A DNA stretch of 64,000 nt from Rhodococcus tukisamuensis NBRC 100609 (GTDB taxonomy: Bacteria > Actinomycetota > Actinomycetes > Mycobacteriales > Mycobacteriaceae). Within the stretch, counting starts at the first letter, position 1; the number at the start of each line of letters is the position of its first letter. Shown piece after piece: positions 38,518 to 47,472 of the stretch. A program made the position numbers and the translations under genes. The DNA lies in the NCBI RefSeq assembly GCF_001894985.1, contig NZ_BCXG01000008.1, positions 148,821 through 212,820 of the forward strand, given 5' to 3'. The notes under the pieces are model-generated. The model did not search any database and was not told the DNA's origin. It saw nothing but the letters and a program-made list of their open reading frames with translations.

Positions 38518-39482
38518 GTCAGAGCACCCCGCCCGCGCAGCTGCACCTGGTCCTCGGAGACGAGGAACTGCTGGTCGAACGAGCCGTCGCCGCCATCGTC
38601 GCGGGGGTGCGGGCCGGCTCCGCCAACGGTGACGACCTGCCGGTGACCCGGCTGCGCGCCGGCGACACCAGCGGCCCCGAGCTGGCCGAGCTGCTCAGCC
38701 CGTCCCTGTTCGCCGAGGACCGGGTGATCGTGCTCGAGTCCGCGGCCGAGGCGGGCAAGGACGCGGTCGCCCTGGTGCTCGACGCGGCCGCCGCGCCGCC
38801 CGAGGGATTCGTGCTGGTCATCCTGCACTCCGGCGGCGGCCGGGCCAAGGCCATGGTCGGCGCGCTGCAGAAGTCCGGGGCGGTGACGCACGAGTGCGCG
38901 AAGCTCAAGGCCGGTGAGCGCACCGACTTCGTCCGCGGCGAGTTCCGCGCCGCGGGGGTGCGGGTGTCTCCGGAGGTGATCGAGGTGGTGCTCGACGCCG
39001 TCGGCTCCGACCTCCGGGAGCTGGCCGCCGCGTGCTCGCAGCTCGCGTCGGACACCGGCGGCGTGATCGACGCCGCCGCGGTGCAGCGGTACTACTCCGG
39101 CAAGGCCGAGGTCTCGGGTTTCGACGTCGCTGAGCTGGCCGTCACCGGGGACCGGGCGGCGGCGATGGAGTCGCTGCGCTGGGCGATGCTGCGCGGCGTC
39201 CCGCACGTCCTGCTCGCCGACGCCCTCGCGGACGCGGTGCACACGGTCGCCCGGGTGGCCTCCGCCGGGCGCGGCGATCCGTTCCGGATGGCGTCCGAGC
39301 TCGGCATGCCGCCGTGGAAGATCAAGAAGGCGCAGGCCCAGGCCCGCGGCTGGCGACCCGAGACCATCGGGGAGGCGCTCGGCGTGGTCGCGCAGCTCAA
39401 CGCGGACGTCAAGGGTGCGGCCGCGGACGCCGACTACGCGGTCGAGTACGCGGTGGCACGAATCGTGGAGTTGCACAACTAG
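38514..39482 (+). CDS. holA: DNA polymerase III delta subunit
   Basis: A 322-aa clamp-loader subunit that opens the beta clamp. The N-terminal region has [16 protein letters not shown], and the AAA-like middle [16 protein letters not shown]. The C-terminal collar region has [19 protein letters not shown] and [17 protein letters not shown], the most conserved part of actinobacterial HolA. The GTG start overlaps the comEC stop by 4 nt. A larger open frame upstream is only antisense-free read-through of comEC in another phase. Confidence 0.95.
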   Translation: MSQSTPPAQLHLVLGDEELLVERAVAAIVAGVRAGSANGDDLPVTRLRAGDTSGPELAELLSPSLFAEDRVIVLESAAEAGKDAVALVLDAAAAPPEGFVLVILHSGGGRAKAMVGALQKSGAVTHECAKLKAGERTDFVRGEFRAAGVRVSPEVIEVVLDAVGSDLRELAAACSQLASDTGGVIDAAAVQRYYSGKAEVSGFDVAELAVTGDRAAAMESLRWAMLRGVPHVLLADALADAVHTVARVASAGRGDPFRMASELGMPPWKIKKAQAQARGWRPETIGEALGVVAQLNADVKGAAADADYAVEYAVARIVELHN

Positions 39483-39520
39483 ATCCGGATCACCGTCGGT
39501 GGCGAAGGAAGCGAGACGAC

Positions 39521-40288
39521 ATGACGGAGAGCGCCAGTGACCCCGCGCTCGACCGAGCCCTGGCGCTGGTCCGGCCGGCCGACCTCGCCGCGGATGCGCG
39601 CACGGACGAGGGCTTCCTGGACCTGATCGGCGACCGGGAGGCGCCGCGCCCGACGGCCGCGCAACACGCCATGAACAACGGCTTCGTCGCCGCAATCTAC
39701 GAAAACCTCTGGCGTCCGGTGGGCGCGGCCGCGATGGGCGTGGGTGGCCTGTCCGGGGAGTCGGAGCGGGAGCGGGCCGCAGCCGACCTCGCGCTCGGCG
39801 GCGAGCAGCGTGTCCTCGACGTGGCGTGCGGGCCGGGGAACTTCACCCACTTCTTCGGGACGCAGCTCACCGGCGACGGGATCGCGGTGGGCCTCGACAT
39901 CTCCCGGCCGATGCTCGCGCAGGCGGTCCGGCGTAACCGCGGAGAGCGGGTCGCCTACGTGCGCGGTGACGCCCGGCACCTGCCCTTCGACGACGGCACG
40001 TTCGACGCGGTGTGCTGCTACGCCGCGCTGTACCTGGTTCCGGAACCGCTGACGATCGTCAACGAGCTGATCCGGGTGCTCGCGCCGGGAGGCCGGATCG
40101 CGGTGATGACGAGCTACGGGCGCGGACGCGAACCGGTGCGCTCGGCGCTGTCACTGGTCGCCGGGACCCTCGGCGTCCGGATGTTCGACCGGGACACGCT
40201 GCCGGCGATCTTCCACGCCGCTGGTCTGACCGGCGTGCGTCAGCAGTTCCACGGCCTCGCGCAGTTCCTCGGTGCAGCCAAGCCGTAG
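39521..40288 (+). CDS. Class I SAM-dependent methyltransferase
   Basis: A 255-aa methyltransferase. Motif I VLDVACGPGNFTHFFG is at about residues 96-111, followed by VGLDISRPMLAQA (acidic motif II), GDARHLPFDDGTFDAVCCYAALY and the LIRVLAPGGRIAVMTSYG block of the ubiquinone/menaquinone-type group. The N-terminal 60 residues resemble small-molecule methyltransferases of actinobacteria. Substrate unknown. RBS AAGGAAG before the ATG, 38 nt after holA. Confidence 0.88.
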   Translation: MTESASDPALDRALALVRPADLAADARTDEGFLDLIGDREAPRPTAAQHAMNNGFVAAIYENLWRPVGAAAMGVGGLSGESERERAAADLALGGEQRVLDVACGPGNFTHFFGTQLTGDGIAVGLDISRPMLAQAVRRNRGERVAYVRGDARHLPFDDGTFDAVCCYAALYLVPEPLTIVNELIRVLAPGGRIAVMTSYGRGREPVRSALSLVAGTLGVRMFDRDTLPAIFHAAGLTGVRQQFHGLAQFLGAAKP

Positions 40289-40359
40289 ACCTGCGCAGCG
40301 ACACCTGACTGTGAGCGGCCACACCACCGTGAGCTGTCACACCCAACGAAGAAGAGACG

Positions 40360-40397
40360 CGAAAAGCCGCCCGGTCGAGTGACCGGGCGGCTTTTCG
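40360..40397. terminator. Bidirectional intrinsic terminator between the methyltransferase and rpsT
   Basis: Perfect 17-bp stem with loop GAGT, flanked by AAAA on one side and TTTT on the other, so it has a U-tract in both directions. It serves rpsT on the minus strand and the methyltransferase on the plus strand. The clearest intrinsic terminator in the window. Confidence 0.92.
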
Positions 40398-40416
40398 AGC
40401 CGTAACGCGAGTTACG

Positions 40417-40677
40417 TCAGAGCTTGTTGGCGGCCAGCGCGAGGGCCGACTTCTTGTTGGCAGCCTGGTTGGCGTGGATGACGCCCTTGCTGGCAGCCTT
40501 GTCGAGCTTGCGGCTCACGCTGAGGAGGAGGGCGCCGGCCTTTTCCTTGTCACCGGCGGCCGCGGCCTCGCGGAAGGAACGGATCGCGGTACGCAGCGAA
40601 GACTTCACCGACTGGTTGCGCAGTCGCTGACGCTCGTTGGTACGGATCCGCTTCACCTGGGACTTGATGTTGGCCAC
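40417..40677 (-). CDS. rpsT: 30S ribosomal protein S20
   Basis: An 86-aa helical protein that binds 16S rRNA. It begins [25 protein letters not shown], the family N-terminus, and ends with [19 protein letters not shown]. The GTG start has an AGGA site. Single gene transcribed opposite to holA, as in mycobacteria, with its own promoter and a strong terminator. Confidence 0.98.
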   Translation of the reverse strand: MANIKSQVKRIRTNERQRLRNQSVKSSLRTAIRSFREAAAAGDKEKAGALLLSVSRKLDKAASKGVIHANQAANKKSALALAANKL

Positions 40678-40747
40678 GCGTAAAATCCTGTCGTCTTTGC
40701 TGGTTTCTGTCAAAGAAGCTTCGGGCGCACACGGGCGCCGAACTTCG

Positions 40748-40777
40748 AGATTACCAGGCATGGTTGTCTGATCCCAA
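40748..40777 (-). promoter_or_regulatory. Promoter of rpsT
   Basis: On the minus strand TTGGGA (40772-40777) and TAATCT (40748-40753) are 18 nt apart. Start near 40741 gives a leader of about 64 nt containing a GC-rich imperfect hairpin around 40715-40745. Confidence 0.6.
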
Positions 40778-40946
40778 ACCGGCGCGCGAACGCTGGCCGC
40801 GCAGCTGCGGTCCGGGTCATGGTTACGGGTCTGGGTGTGTCGCACGGTGTTCGGTACCGCCGACGCAATGACACAGTACCCGCTCGACCGGTCCGGGCCC
40901 GCATTGCGTGTTGTCTGGGTGTGTGCCGACACGCTAGTTGATCTTG

Positions 40947-40975
40947 TTGTTCCGGTCACATGCCTCGCGTAACGT
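40947..40975 (+). promoter_or_regulatory. Promoter of the aquaporin gene
   Basis: TTGTTC (40947-40952) and TAACGT (40970-40975) with a 17-nt spacer; the RBS AAGGTGG precedes the ATG at 41031. With the rpsT promoter this accounts for the 353-nt divergent gap 40678-41030; nothing else is recognised in it. Confidence 0.6.
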
Positions 40976-41030
40976 CCGCCGAGAAGTCTTCTGGCACATC
41001 CCGACCTCACACTCGAAGCAAAGGTGGCAC

Positions 41031-41804
41031 ATGTCTCCTACAGCGCAGGAGTTCGTCGAGAAGGAACCGATCTCCGATGCGAAGAAGTACATCGCAGAAG
41101 GCATCGGCACATTTGTCCTGGTATTCGCCTCGGTCGGAACCGCGGTGGTGGCCGGCCCCAAGGTCGGCAACCTCGGCGTGGCGCTGGCTTTCGGTCTCAC
41201 CCTGCTCTTCCTGGTCTACGCGATCGGCCCGATCTCCGGTTGCCACGTCAACCCGGCCGTCACCTTCGGGCACTTCCTGCTGGGACGCCTGAGCGCGGCG
41301 AAGGCCGGCCTCTACGTGGTCGCCCAGGTGTTCGGCGGTCTGGTTGCCGGCGTGGTGCTGTACTCGGTGGCCCAGAGCCTGCCGTCATACGACCGCGAGT
41401 CGATGGGACTCGGCGCCAACGGCTGGGGCGCGCACAGCCCGTCCGCCATCAAGGGCCCGCTCGGCGGGGTGCTCGAGAACGGCTACGGCATGGCCGCGAT
41501 GATCATCGTCGAGGTGCTGCTCACCGCGTTGCTGGTGTTCGTGGTGCTGGCATCCACCGACCAGATCTCGGACGTGCCGCTGGCCGGCATCTCCATCGGC
41601 TTCACCCTGGCGGTGATCCACCTGATGTCGATCCCGATCGACAACACCTCGGTCAACCCGGCGCGGAGCATCGCGGTCGCGCCGTACCAGGTCGGCGCGG
41701 TCCCGCAGTTGTGGGCGTTCATCGTCTTCCCGCTGATCGGCGGCGCACTCGGGGCGCTGGCCTACCGTGGACTGTTCGGTCGCTACGACCGGCTGCAGTC
41801 CTGA
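41031..41804 (+). CDS. Aquaporin / MIP family channel (AqpZ-like)
   Basis: A 257-aa channel with six helices. The two NPA motifs are at residues 74-76 ([10 protein letters not shown]) and 209-211 (SVNPARSIA). Arg212 after the second NPA is the selectivity-filter arginine. The context SVNPAR and the lack of the Asp seen in glycerol facilitators point to a water channel of the AqpZ type. Well-placed promoter and RBS, and a strong terminator follows. An upstream in-frame ATG at 40938 would add a non-family leader. Confidence 0.93.
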   Translation: MSPTAQEFVEKEPISDAKKYIAEGIGTFVLVFASVGTAVVAGPKVGNLGVALAFGLTLLFLVYAIGPISGCHVNPAVTFGHFLLGRLSAAKAGLYVVAQVFGGLVAGVVLYSVAQSLPSYDRESMGLGANGWGAHSPSAIKGPLGGVLENGYGMAAMIIVEVLLTALLVFVVLASTDQISDVPLAGISIGFTLAVIHLMSIPIDNTSVNPARSIAVAPYQVGAVPQLWAFIVFPLIGGALGALAYRGLFGRYDRLQS

Positions 41805-41835
41805 CCTGCTGAAGTCCTGATCCGAGGACACTCTC

Positions 41836-41888
41836 CGGCCGGAGGGCACCGTGGCGCGGTTCGACCGCGCGACGGTGCCCTCCGGCCG
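41836..41888 (+). terminator. Terminator after the aquaporin gene
   Basis: Perfect 17-bp outer stem (arms 41836-41852 and 41872-41888) enclosing a second 7-bp hairpin (GCGCGGT/ACCGCGC), followed by TTTCGGG. May serve the convergent PemK-like gene too. Confidence 0.8.
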
Positions 41889-41921
41889 TTTCGGGACCAG
41901 GTTGTTCGAGACGGGTGGCCG

Positions 41922-42488
41922 TCAGCTCCAGCTGTAGTCGGAGCGCAGCCGCGCGGCGACCTTGTCGAAGCGCTTGCGGTCGAGGACGGCCCCCTCGCGG
42001 CGGATACCGGACTCCGGGACGTCGAGCACCCGGTCCAGGCGCACCCAGCTGGGCCGCCCGTCCTCGTCCCACGGCCCGGCGCCCAGGCCCAGCCAGTTCC
42101 GCTCGTCGCCGCGGCCCGCGTTCGAGGACAGCATCAACCCCAGCAGGGTGCCGCCGTCGCGCCCGACCACCAGCACCGGGCGGTCCTTGCCCTGGCTGGC
42201 GTCCTCCTCGTAGGCGACCCACGTCCACACCACCTCGCCCGGGTCGGCGCGGCCGTCGAGATCGGGGGAGTACTCGACGCGTCGGGCGCGGTGCGCGGTC
42301 GGCACCATCGTCGACGCCACCGGCCGCCCGGGTGTCACCGTCCGGGTCGGGTTGGTGCCCTTGGGTTTCCCGGCCTCGCCGCGTCCGCCCAGCAGACCCG
42401 ACTTCTGCAGCTCGGCCAGCAGTCGGGGGCCGTGCTGTCGCGCCAGGTTGCCGAGTTGTGTGCCGATCGCCTTCCAGCTCTGTGCCAT
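41922..42488 (-). CDS. PemK/MazF-like domain protein without a visible antitoxin
   Basis: A 188-aa protein. The N-terminal 75 residues are polar and basic (MAQSWKAIGTQLGNLARQHG). The C-terminal part reads as a PemK/MazF-like barrel: GEVVWTWVAYEEDASQGKDRPVLVVGRDGGTLLGLMLSS, with the RPVLVV strand typical of the fold. It is much larger than MazF toxins and no antitoxin-like gene is adjacent, so it is not a standard toxin-antitoxin pair; a ribonuclease-like or structural role is open. The start at MAQSW is supported by TAGGTT (42496-42501) 7 nt upstream, a leaderless -10. Confidence 0.75.
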   Translation of the reverse strand: MAQSWKAIGTQLGNLARQHGPRLLAELQKSGLLGGRGEAGKPKGTNPTRTVTPGRPVASTMVPTAHRARRVEYSPDLDGRADPGEVVWTWVAYEEDASQGKDRPVLVVGRDGGTLLGLMLSSNAGRGDERNWLGLGAGPWDEDGRPSWVRLDRVLDVPESGIRREGAVLDRKRFDKVAARLRSDYSWS

Positions 42489-42884
42489 GGGGTTCAACCT
42501 AACCGTGCGCACGGACGCCGCTCGGTGCGGCCATGACGTGCCGGCGCCTGCCGCTGATTCGTGAGGAGTCCGCGGGTTTCGCGGGAGATTGTCCGTTCAG
42601 GCAGGAGACGTGGGTTCCTGCCAGGTCGGTTCGTAGATCAGTGGGTCCGGGGGTTCCTCGGCAGGTGGCGGCGGGGCCGCGGACCGCCGCCGCCATCCAT
42701 CCCCGGCTTTCGAACATGGGCACTGGGCAACGCCGGAAAGTCCAGCAGGTCACCATCCTTCGATGGTCGATCGAAGCCGGCTCTCGTTGCTGTGGAGTGG
42801 GAAGTTCTCGCGGTAGAGGCGAAGCCGGGCGCCGTCGTCGGCCGCCCGGTAACGTCCGGCGGCAACCGCGGGGAGGATTCCGGC
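42489..42884. other. Gene-poor gap left of the PLDc_N-like gene
   Basis: A 396-nt divergent region. It contains the PemK-like -10 at its left end, and TAACGT (42850-42855) plus the RBS GGGGAGGA before the next ORF. Otherwise nothing supportable; open frames there lack coding character. Confidence 0.4.
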
Positions 42885-43121
42885 ATGGATGACGGGACTG
42901 TCAATCCGACGCTGCCACTGGCCTACGACATCGCCTTCACCGCCGTCGCAGTCGTGTGGATCGCGTTGACGACCGCGGCACTGGTCTCGGTGTCCCGCTC
43001 CGAACCTGATCGCGCCGGGTCGAGGTACTGGTGGTGTGCGGTTGTCGTTGTGCTGCCCTTTCTCGGCGCCCTGGCCTGGTTCCTGTTCGGTGCCCCGCGA
43101 CGCCAGGGCGCCCGGCGGTAG
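42885..43121 (+). CDS. Small two-helix membrane protein with PLDc_N-like domain
   Basis: A 78-aa protein with two membrane helices (about residues 12-36 and 47-68) and an Arg-rich end. The sequence RYWWCAVVVVLPFLGALAWFLFGAPRR matches the phospholipase D N-terminal (PLDc_N) pattern found as a stand-alone small protein in many actinobacteria. A GGGGAGGA site precedes the ATG. A longer in-frame start exists upstream but adds non-membrane, low-quality sequence. Function unknown. Confidence 0.7.
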   Translation: MDDGTVNPTLPLAYDIAFTAVAVVWIALTTAALVSVSRSEPDRAGSRYWWCAVVVVLPFLGALAWFLFGAPRRQGARR

Positions 43122-43504
43122 GACGCCCTGGGCACAGCACTTCCGGCCGCCGGGTCGGCGCGCACCTCCTTGGCCGCGTCGACCATGCTGCGCAGCGACG
43201 CCTCCACCTCGGACGGCCCGCGGATCGTCATGCCGCGGTCGGGGTGGACCCGGGGTCGTTGCACAGGCCATCAGTGCCTCGGGGCTCCTCATGGTCTCGC
43301 CGGCGGACCGGTTGCATCGCCAGGACAGACCTTCTGTACGCCCCATGAATTGGCTGTCACCGCAGTTCACGGGTGGTGCCGTGGATCGGTGAGGTCGCGC
43401 CCGGTACCGTACATGACCGATACAGGTGGCCTGTTATGCGGGAGATTCCCGAATTCTGGGACGCTGTCCGGTGAACCCCGCGAACGCAAGGGTAATTTTC
43501 AGCG
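43122..43504. other. Gap between the PLDc_N-like gene and pyc
   Basis: A 383-nt stretch. On the minus strand 43125-43240 reads MTIRGPSEVEASLRSMVDAA-KEVRADP with normal coding character, but it runs into antisense of the PLDc_N-like gene with no proper end, so it may be a gene remnant. The right end has the pyc -10 box. Confidence 0.35.
43493..43498 (+). promoter_or_regulatory. -10 box for leaderless pyc transcript
   Basis: TAATTT ends 6 nt before the ATG at 43505 in an A/T-rich patch; no RBS is present. Confidence 0.6.
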
Positions 43505-46500
43505 ATGTTCTCAAAAGTCTTGGTTGCCAATCGCGGCGAGATCGCGATCCGCGCCTTCCGCGCCAGCTACGAGCTCGGCGCCGGAACTGTCGCAGTTTTC
43601 CCGTACGAGGACCGCAACTCGGTCCACCGTCTGAAGGCCGACGAGAGCTATCAGATCGGTGAGCAGGGGCACCCCGTCCGGGCATACCTGTCGATCGACG
43701 AGATCGTGGCCGCGGCGAAGAAGTCGGGCGCCGACGCGATCTACCCCGGCTACGGCTTCCTGTCCGAGAACCCGGACCTCGCCGCCGCCTGCGCCGCGGA
43801 GGGCATCACCTTCGTGGGTCCCTCGGCCGAGGTCCTCGAACTGACCGGCAACAAGGCGCGTGCGATCGCGGCGGCCAAGGCCGCGGGTCTGCCGGTGCTC
43901 AACTCGTCCGAGCCCTCCGCCGATGTGGAGGAGCTGCTGGCCGCAGCCGAGAGCATGCAGTTCCCGCTGTTCGTCAAGGCCGTCGCCGGCGGCGGTGGCC
44001 GCGGCATGCGGCGGGTGGCCGAGCCGGCCCAGCTGCGTGAGTCGATCGAGGCCGCGGCCCGTGAGGCCGAGTCCGCCTTCGGCGACGCCACCGTCTTCCT
44101 CGAGCAGGCCGTCGTCGACCCGAGGCACATCGAGGTACAGATCCTCGCGGACGGCCAGGGCAACGTCATCCACCTCTTCGAGCGCGACTGCTCGGTGCAG
44201 CGGCGTCACCAGAAGGTGATCGAGCTCGCGCCCGCCCCGAACCTGTCCGCCGAGCTGCGCGCGAAGATCTGCGCCGACGCGGTGGCGTTCGCCAAGGAGA
44301 TCAACTACTCCTGCGCCGGCACCGTCGAGTTCCTTCTCGACACCCGCGGCAACCACGTCTTCATCGAGATGAACCCGCGAATCCAGGTGGAGCACACCGT
44401 CACCGAGGAGGTGACGGACGTGGACCTGGTGCAGGCGCAGCTGCGGATCGCCTCCGGCGAGACCCTCGAAGACCTTGGGCTGAGCCAGGATTCGATCAAG
44501 CTTCGCGGTGCCGCGCTGCAGCTGCGGATCACCACCGAGGACCCGGCCAACGGATTCCGCCCCGACACCGGCCGGATCACCGCGTACCGCACCCCCGGCG
44601 GCGCGGGTGTCCGACTCGACGGCGGCGCGAACCTGGGTGCCGAGGTCGGCGCGTACTTCGACTCGATGCTCGTCAAGCTGACCTGTCGCGGCCGCGACCT
44701 GCCCGCGGCGGTGGCCCGGGCGCGGCGCGCGGTCACCGAATTCCGGATCCGTGGCGTCGCCACCAACATTCCGTTCCTGCAGGCCGTCCTCGACGACCCG
44801 GACTTCCGGGCCGGCAAGGTCACCACCTCGTTCATCGAGGAGCGGCCGCAACTGCTCACCTCACGGGCGTCGGCGGACCGCGGCACCAAGATCCTCAGCT
44901 ACCTCGCCGACGTGACGGTGAACAAGCCGCACGGCGAGCGTCCGACGACGGTGTACGCACGAGACAAGCTGCCCGCGATCGACCTCTCGACGCCGCCGCC
45001 CGCCGGTTCCAAGCAGCGACTGATGCAGCTCGGCCCCGAGGGCTTCGCGGCGGCGCTGCGGGCCCAGGACGCGCTGGCCGTCACCGACACCACCTTCCGG
45101 GACGCGCACCAGTCGCTGCTGGCCACCCGGGTGCGCACCGGCGGCCTGCTCGACGTCGCCGGGCACGTCGCCCGGATGACCCCCGAACTGCTCTCCGTCG
45201 AGGCCTGGGGCGGCGCGACCTACGACGTCGCGCTGCGGTTCCTGCACGAGGATCCCTGGGAGCGGCTCGCGGCCCTGCGTGAGGCGATGCCGAACATCTG
45301 CCTGCAGATGCTGCTGCGCGGGCGCAACACCGTCGGCTACACGCCGTACCCCGAGACCGTCACCCGCGCCTTCGTCCGGGAGGCCACCGACACCGGCGTC
45401 GACATCTTCCGGATCTTCGACGCGCTCAACAACGTCGACCAGATGCGCCCGGCGATCGAGGCGGTCCGCGAGACCGGCACCGCGGTCGCCGAGGTCGCGC
45501 TGAGCTACACCGGCGACCTGTCGAACCCGAACGAGAACCTCTACACCCTCGACTACTACCTGAAGCTGGCAGAGCAGATCGTCGATGCCGGCGCCCACGT
45601 GCTGGCGATCAAGGACATGGCCGGACTGCTGCGCGCGCCCGCCGCGGCAACCCTGGTCACGGCGCTGCGAAGCAACTTCGACCTCCCGGTGCACGTGCAC
45701 ACCCACGACACCCCGGGCGGCCAGCTGGCCACCTACCTCGCGGCCTGGCAGGCCGGGGCGGACGCCGTCGACGGTGCGAGTGCGGCGATGGCGGGCACCA
45801 CCAGCCAGCCGTCCCTGTCCGCGATCGTCGCGGCCACGGCCCACTCGTCGCGCGACACCGGTCTGGACCTGCAGGCCGTCTGCGACCTCGAGCCGTACTG
45901 GGAGGCCCTGCGAAAGGTGTACGCGCCGTTCGAGTCCGGGCTGCCGTCCCCGACCGGACGGGTGTACACCCACGAGATCCCCGGCGGTCAGCTCTCGAAC
46001 CTGCGCCAGCAGGCGATCGCGCTCGGCCTCGGCAACCAGTTCGAGGAGGTGGAGGCGAAGTACGCCGCCGCGGACCGGATGCTCGGCCGGCTGGTGAAGG
46101 TCACCCCGTCCTCGAAGGTGGTCGGCGACCTCGCCCTGCACCTCGTCGGGTCGGGCGTCTCGACCGAGGACTTCGCGGAGAACCCCGCCGCCTACGACAT
46201 CCCGGACTCGGTGATCGGCTTCCTGCGGGGCGAGCTCGGCCAGCCCGCCGGCGGATGGCCGGAGCCGTTCCGCACCAAGGCCCTCGCCGGCCGCGGCAGC
46301 GCCAAGCCGGAGACCGAACTGACCGAGGTGGACAAGGCCGGCCTCGACGGCACCTCGGACGAGCGCCGCAGCACCCTCAACCGGTTGCTGTTCCCCGGCC
46401 CGGCGCGGGAGTTCATCGCCCACCGGGAGAAGTACGGCGACACCTCGCAGCTGTCGGCCAACCAGTTCTTCTACGGCCTGCGCCGCGGCGAGGAGCACCG

Positions 46501-46912
46501 AGTCCAGCTCACCCCGGGCGTGGAACTGCTGATCGGGCTGGAGGCGATCTCCGAGCCGGACGAGCGCGGCATGCGCACGGTGATGTGCATCCTCAACGGC
46601 CAGTTGCGTCCGGTGTCGGTGCGCGACCGGTCGATCGCCAGCGAGGTGCCGGTCGCCGAGAAGGCGGACCGCGGCAACCCGGGCCACGTGGCCGCGCCGT
46701 TCGCGGGCGCCGTCACCCTCGTCGTCGCCGAGGGCCAGCACGTGGCCGCGGGCGACACCATCGCCACCATCGAGGCGATGAAGATGGAGGCCGCCATCAC
46801 CGCGCCCAGGGGCGGATCCGTCACCCGGCTCGCCGTGGCGCCGGTGGCGCAGGTGGAGGGCGGCGACCTGCTGGCCGTCATCACGATCGGTGGGGAGGAC
46901 AGCCCGCAGTGA
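43505..46912 (+). CDS. pyc: Pyruvate carboxylase
   Basis: An 1135-aa biotin enzyme that carboxylates pyruvate to oxaloacetate, refilling the TCA cycle. Domains in order: biotin carboxylase (about 1-455; VKAVAGGGGRGMRRV ATP loop, EMNPRIQVEHTVTEEV), carboxyltransferase (about 520-800; TDTTFRDAHQSLLATRVRT metal site, HVHTHDTPGG), the allosteric/PC domain, and the C-terminal biotin carrier with K1093 in EAMKMEA. Single-chain type as in mycobacteria (pca, Rv2967c). The start is supported by the leaderless -10 box. The stop overlaps rsmD as GTGA. Confidence 0.97.
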   Translation: MFSKVLVANRGEIAIRAFRASYELGAGTVAVFPYEDRNSVHRLKADESYQIGEQGHPVRAYLSIDEIVAAAKKSGADAIYPGYGFLSENPDLAAACAAEGITFVGPSAEVLELTGNKARAIAAAKAAGLPVLNSSEPSADVEELLAAAESMQFPLFVKAVAGGGGRGMRRVAEPAQLRESIEAAAREAESAFGDATVFLEQAVVDPRHIEVQILADGQGNVIHLFERDCSVQRRHQKVIELAPAPNLSAELRAKICADAVAFAKEINYSCAGTVEFLLDTRGNHVFIEMNPRIQVEHTVTEEVTDVDLVQAQLRIASGETLEDLGLSQDSIKLRGAALQLRITTEDPANGFRPDTGRITAYRTPGGAGVRLDGGANLGAEVGAYFDSMLVKLTCRGRDLPAAVARARRAVTEFRIRGVATNIPFLQAVLDDPDFRAGKVTTSFIEERPQLLTSRASADRGTKILSYLADVTVNKPHGERPTTVYARDKLPAIDLSTPPPAGSKQRLMQLGPEGFAAALRAQDALAVTDTTFRDAHQSLLATRVRTGGLLDVAGHVARMTPELLSVEAWGGATYDVALRFLHEDPWERLAALREAMPNICLQMLLRGRNTVGYTPYPETVTRAFVREATDTGVDIFRIFDALNNVDQMRPAIEAVRETGTAVAEVALSYTGDLSNPNENLYTLDYYLKLAEQIVDAGAHVLAIKDMAGLLRAPAAATLVTALRSNFDLPVHVHTHDTPGGQLATYLAAWQAGADAVDGASAAMAGTTSQPSLSAIVAATAHSSRDTGLDLQAVCDLEPYWEALRKVYAPFESGLPSPTGRVYTHEIPGGQLSNLRQQAIALGLGNQFEEVEAKYAAADRMLGRLVKVTPSSKVVGDLALHLVGSGVSTEDFAENPAAYDIPDSVIGFLRGELGQPAGGWPEPFRTKALAGRGSAKPETELTEVDKAGLDGTSDERRSTLNRLLFPGPAREFIAHREKYGDTSQLSANQFFYGLRRGEEHRVQLTPGVELLIGLEAISEPDERGMRTVMCILNGQLRPVSVRDRSIASEVPVAEKADRGNPGHVAAPFAGAVTLVVAEGQHVAAGDTIATIEAMKMEAAITAPRGGSVTRLAVAPVAQVEGGDLLAVITIGGEDSPQ

Positions 46913-47472
46913 CTCGGATTGTCGCCGGCACCGCCGGCGGGCGTCGGCTGAAGGTGCCCACCCAGGGCACCCGGCCGACGTCGGAACGGGTCCGCGAGGC
47001 CCTGTTCAGCGCGCTGGCGGCGCGGATCGACCTCGACGGCGCCAGCGTGCTCGACCTTTACGCCGGCTCGGGGGCGCTCGGACTCGAGGCGCTCTCGCGC
47101 GGAGCCGGGCACGTGCTGCTGGTCGAGACCAACGCCAAGGCCGCCGCCGTGGTGCGCGAGAACATCACCGCGCTGGGCCTGCCCGGCGCGGTGGTGCGCA
47201 CCGCGCCGGCGTCCGCCGTGGTCGCCGGCCCACCCGACCGCGAGTACGACGTGGTGTTCCTCGACCCGCCGTACGCGGTGGGGGAGGACGAGGTGGCCGC
47301 GGTCCTCGCCGGGCTGGCGTCCGGCGGCTGGGTCGGCGAGGGCTCGCTGGTCGTGTTCGAACGCGGCGTCCGGGCCCCGGAGACGGTGTGGCCGTCCGGA
47401 TTCGAGACGGAGCGGGTCCGCAAGTACGGCGACACCCGGGTCGAGATCGCCTGTTACGGTCTGCAGTCATGA
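46909..47472 (+). CDS. rsmD: 16S rRNA (guanine966-N2)-methyltransferase
   Basis: A 187-aa methyltransferase that modifies G966 of 16S rRNA. The N-terminus RIVAGTAGGRRLKVP and TRPTSERVREALFSAL are family marks. The SAM site is VLDLYAGSGALGLEALSRGA, and the catalytic FLDPPY is present. The GTG start overlaps pyc by 4 nt and the stop overlaps coaD as ATGA, so all three are coupled. Counterpart of Rv2966c. Confidence 0.95.
   Translation: MTRIVAGTAGGRRLKVPTQGTRPTSERVREALFSALAARIDLDGASVLDLYAGSGALGLEALSRGAGHVLLVETNAKAAAVVRENITALGLPGAVVRTAPASAVVAGPPDREYDVVFLDPPYAVGEDEVAAVLAGLASGGWVGEGSLVVFERGVRAPETVWPSGFETERVRKYGDTRVEIACYGLQS

Noticed and set aside
36744..39482. Plus-strand 912-codon frame ending with holA
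   Set aside because: Only the last 322 codons match DNA polymerase III delta; the front is an out-of-phase reading of comEC.
40938..41030. N-terminal extension of the aquaporin
   Set aside because: The added 31 residues overlap the promoter and are not channel-like; the ATG at 41031 has a good RBS.
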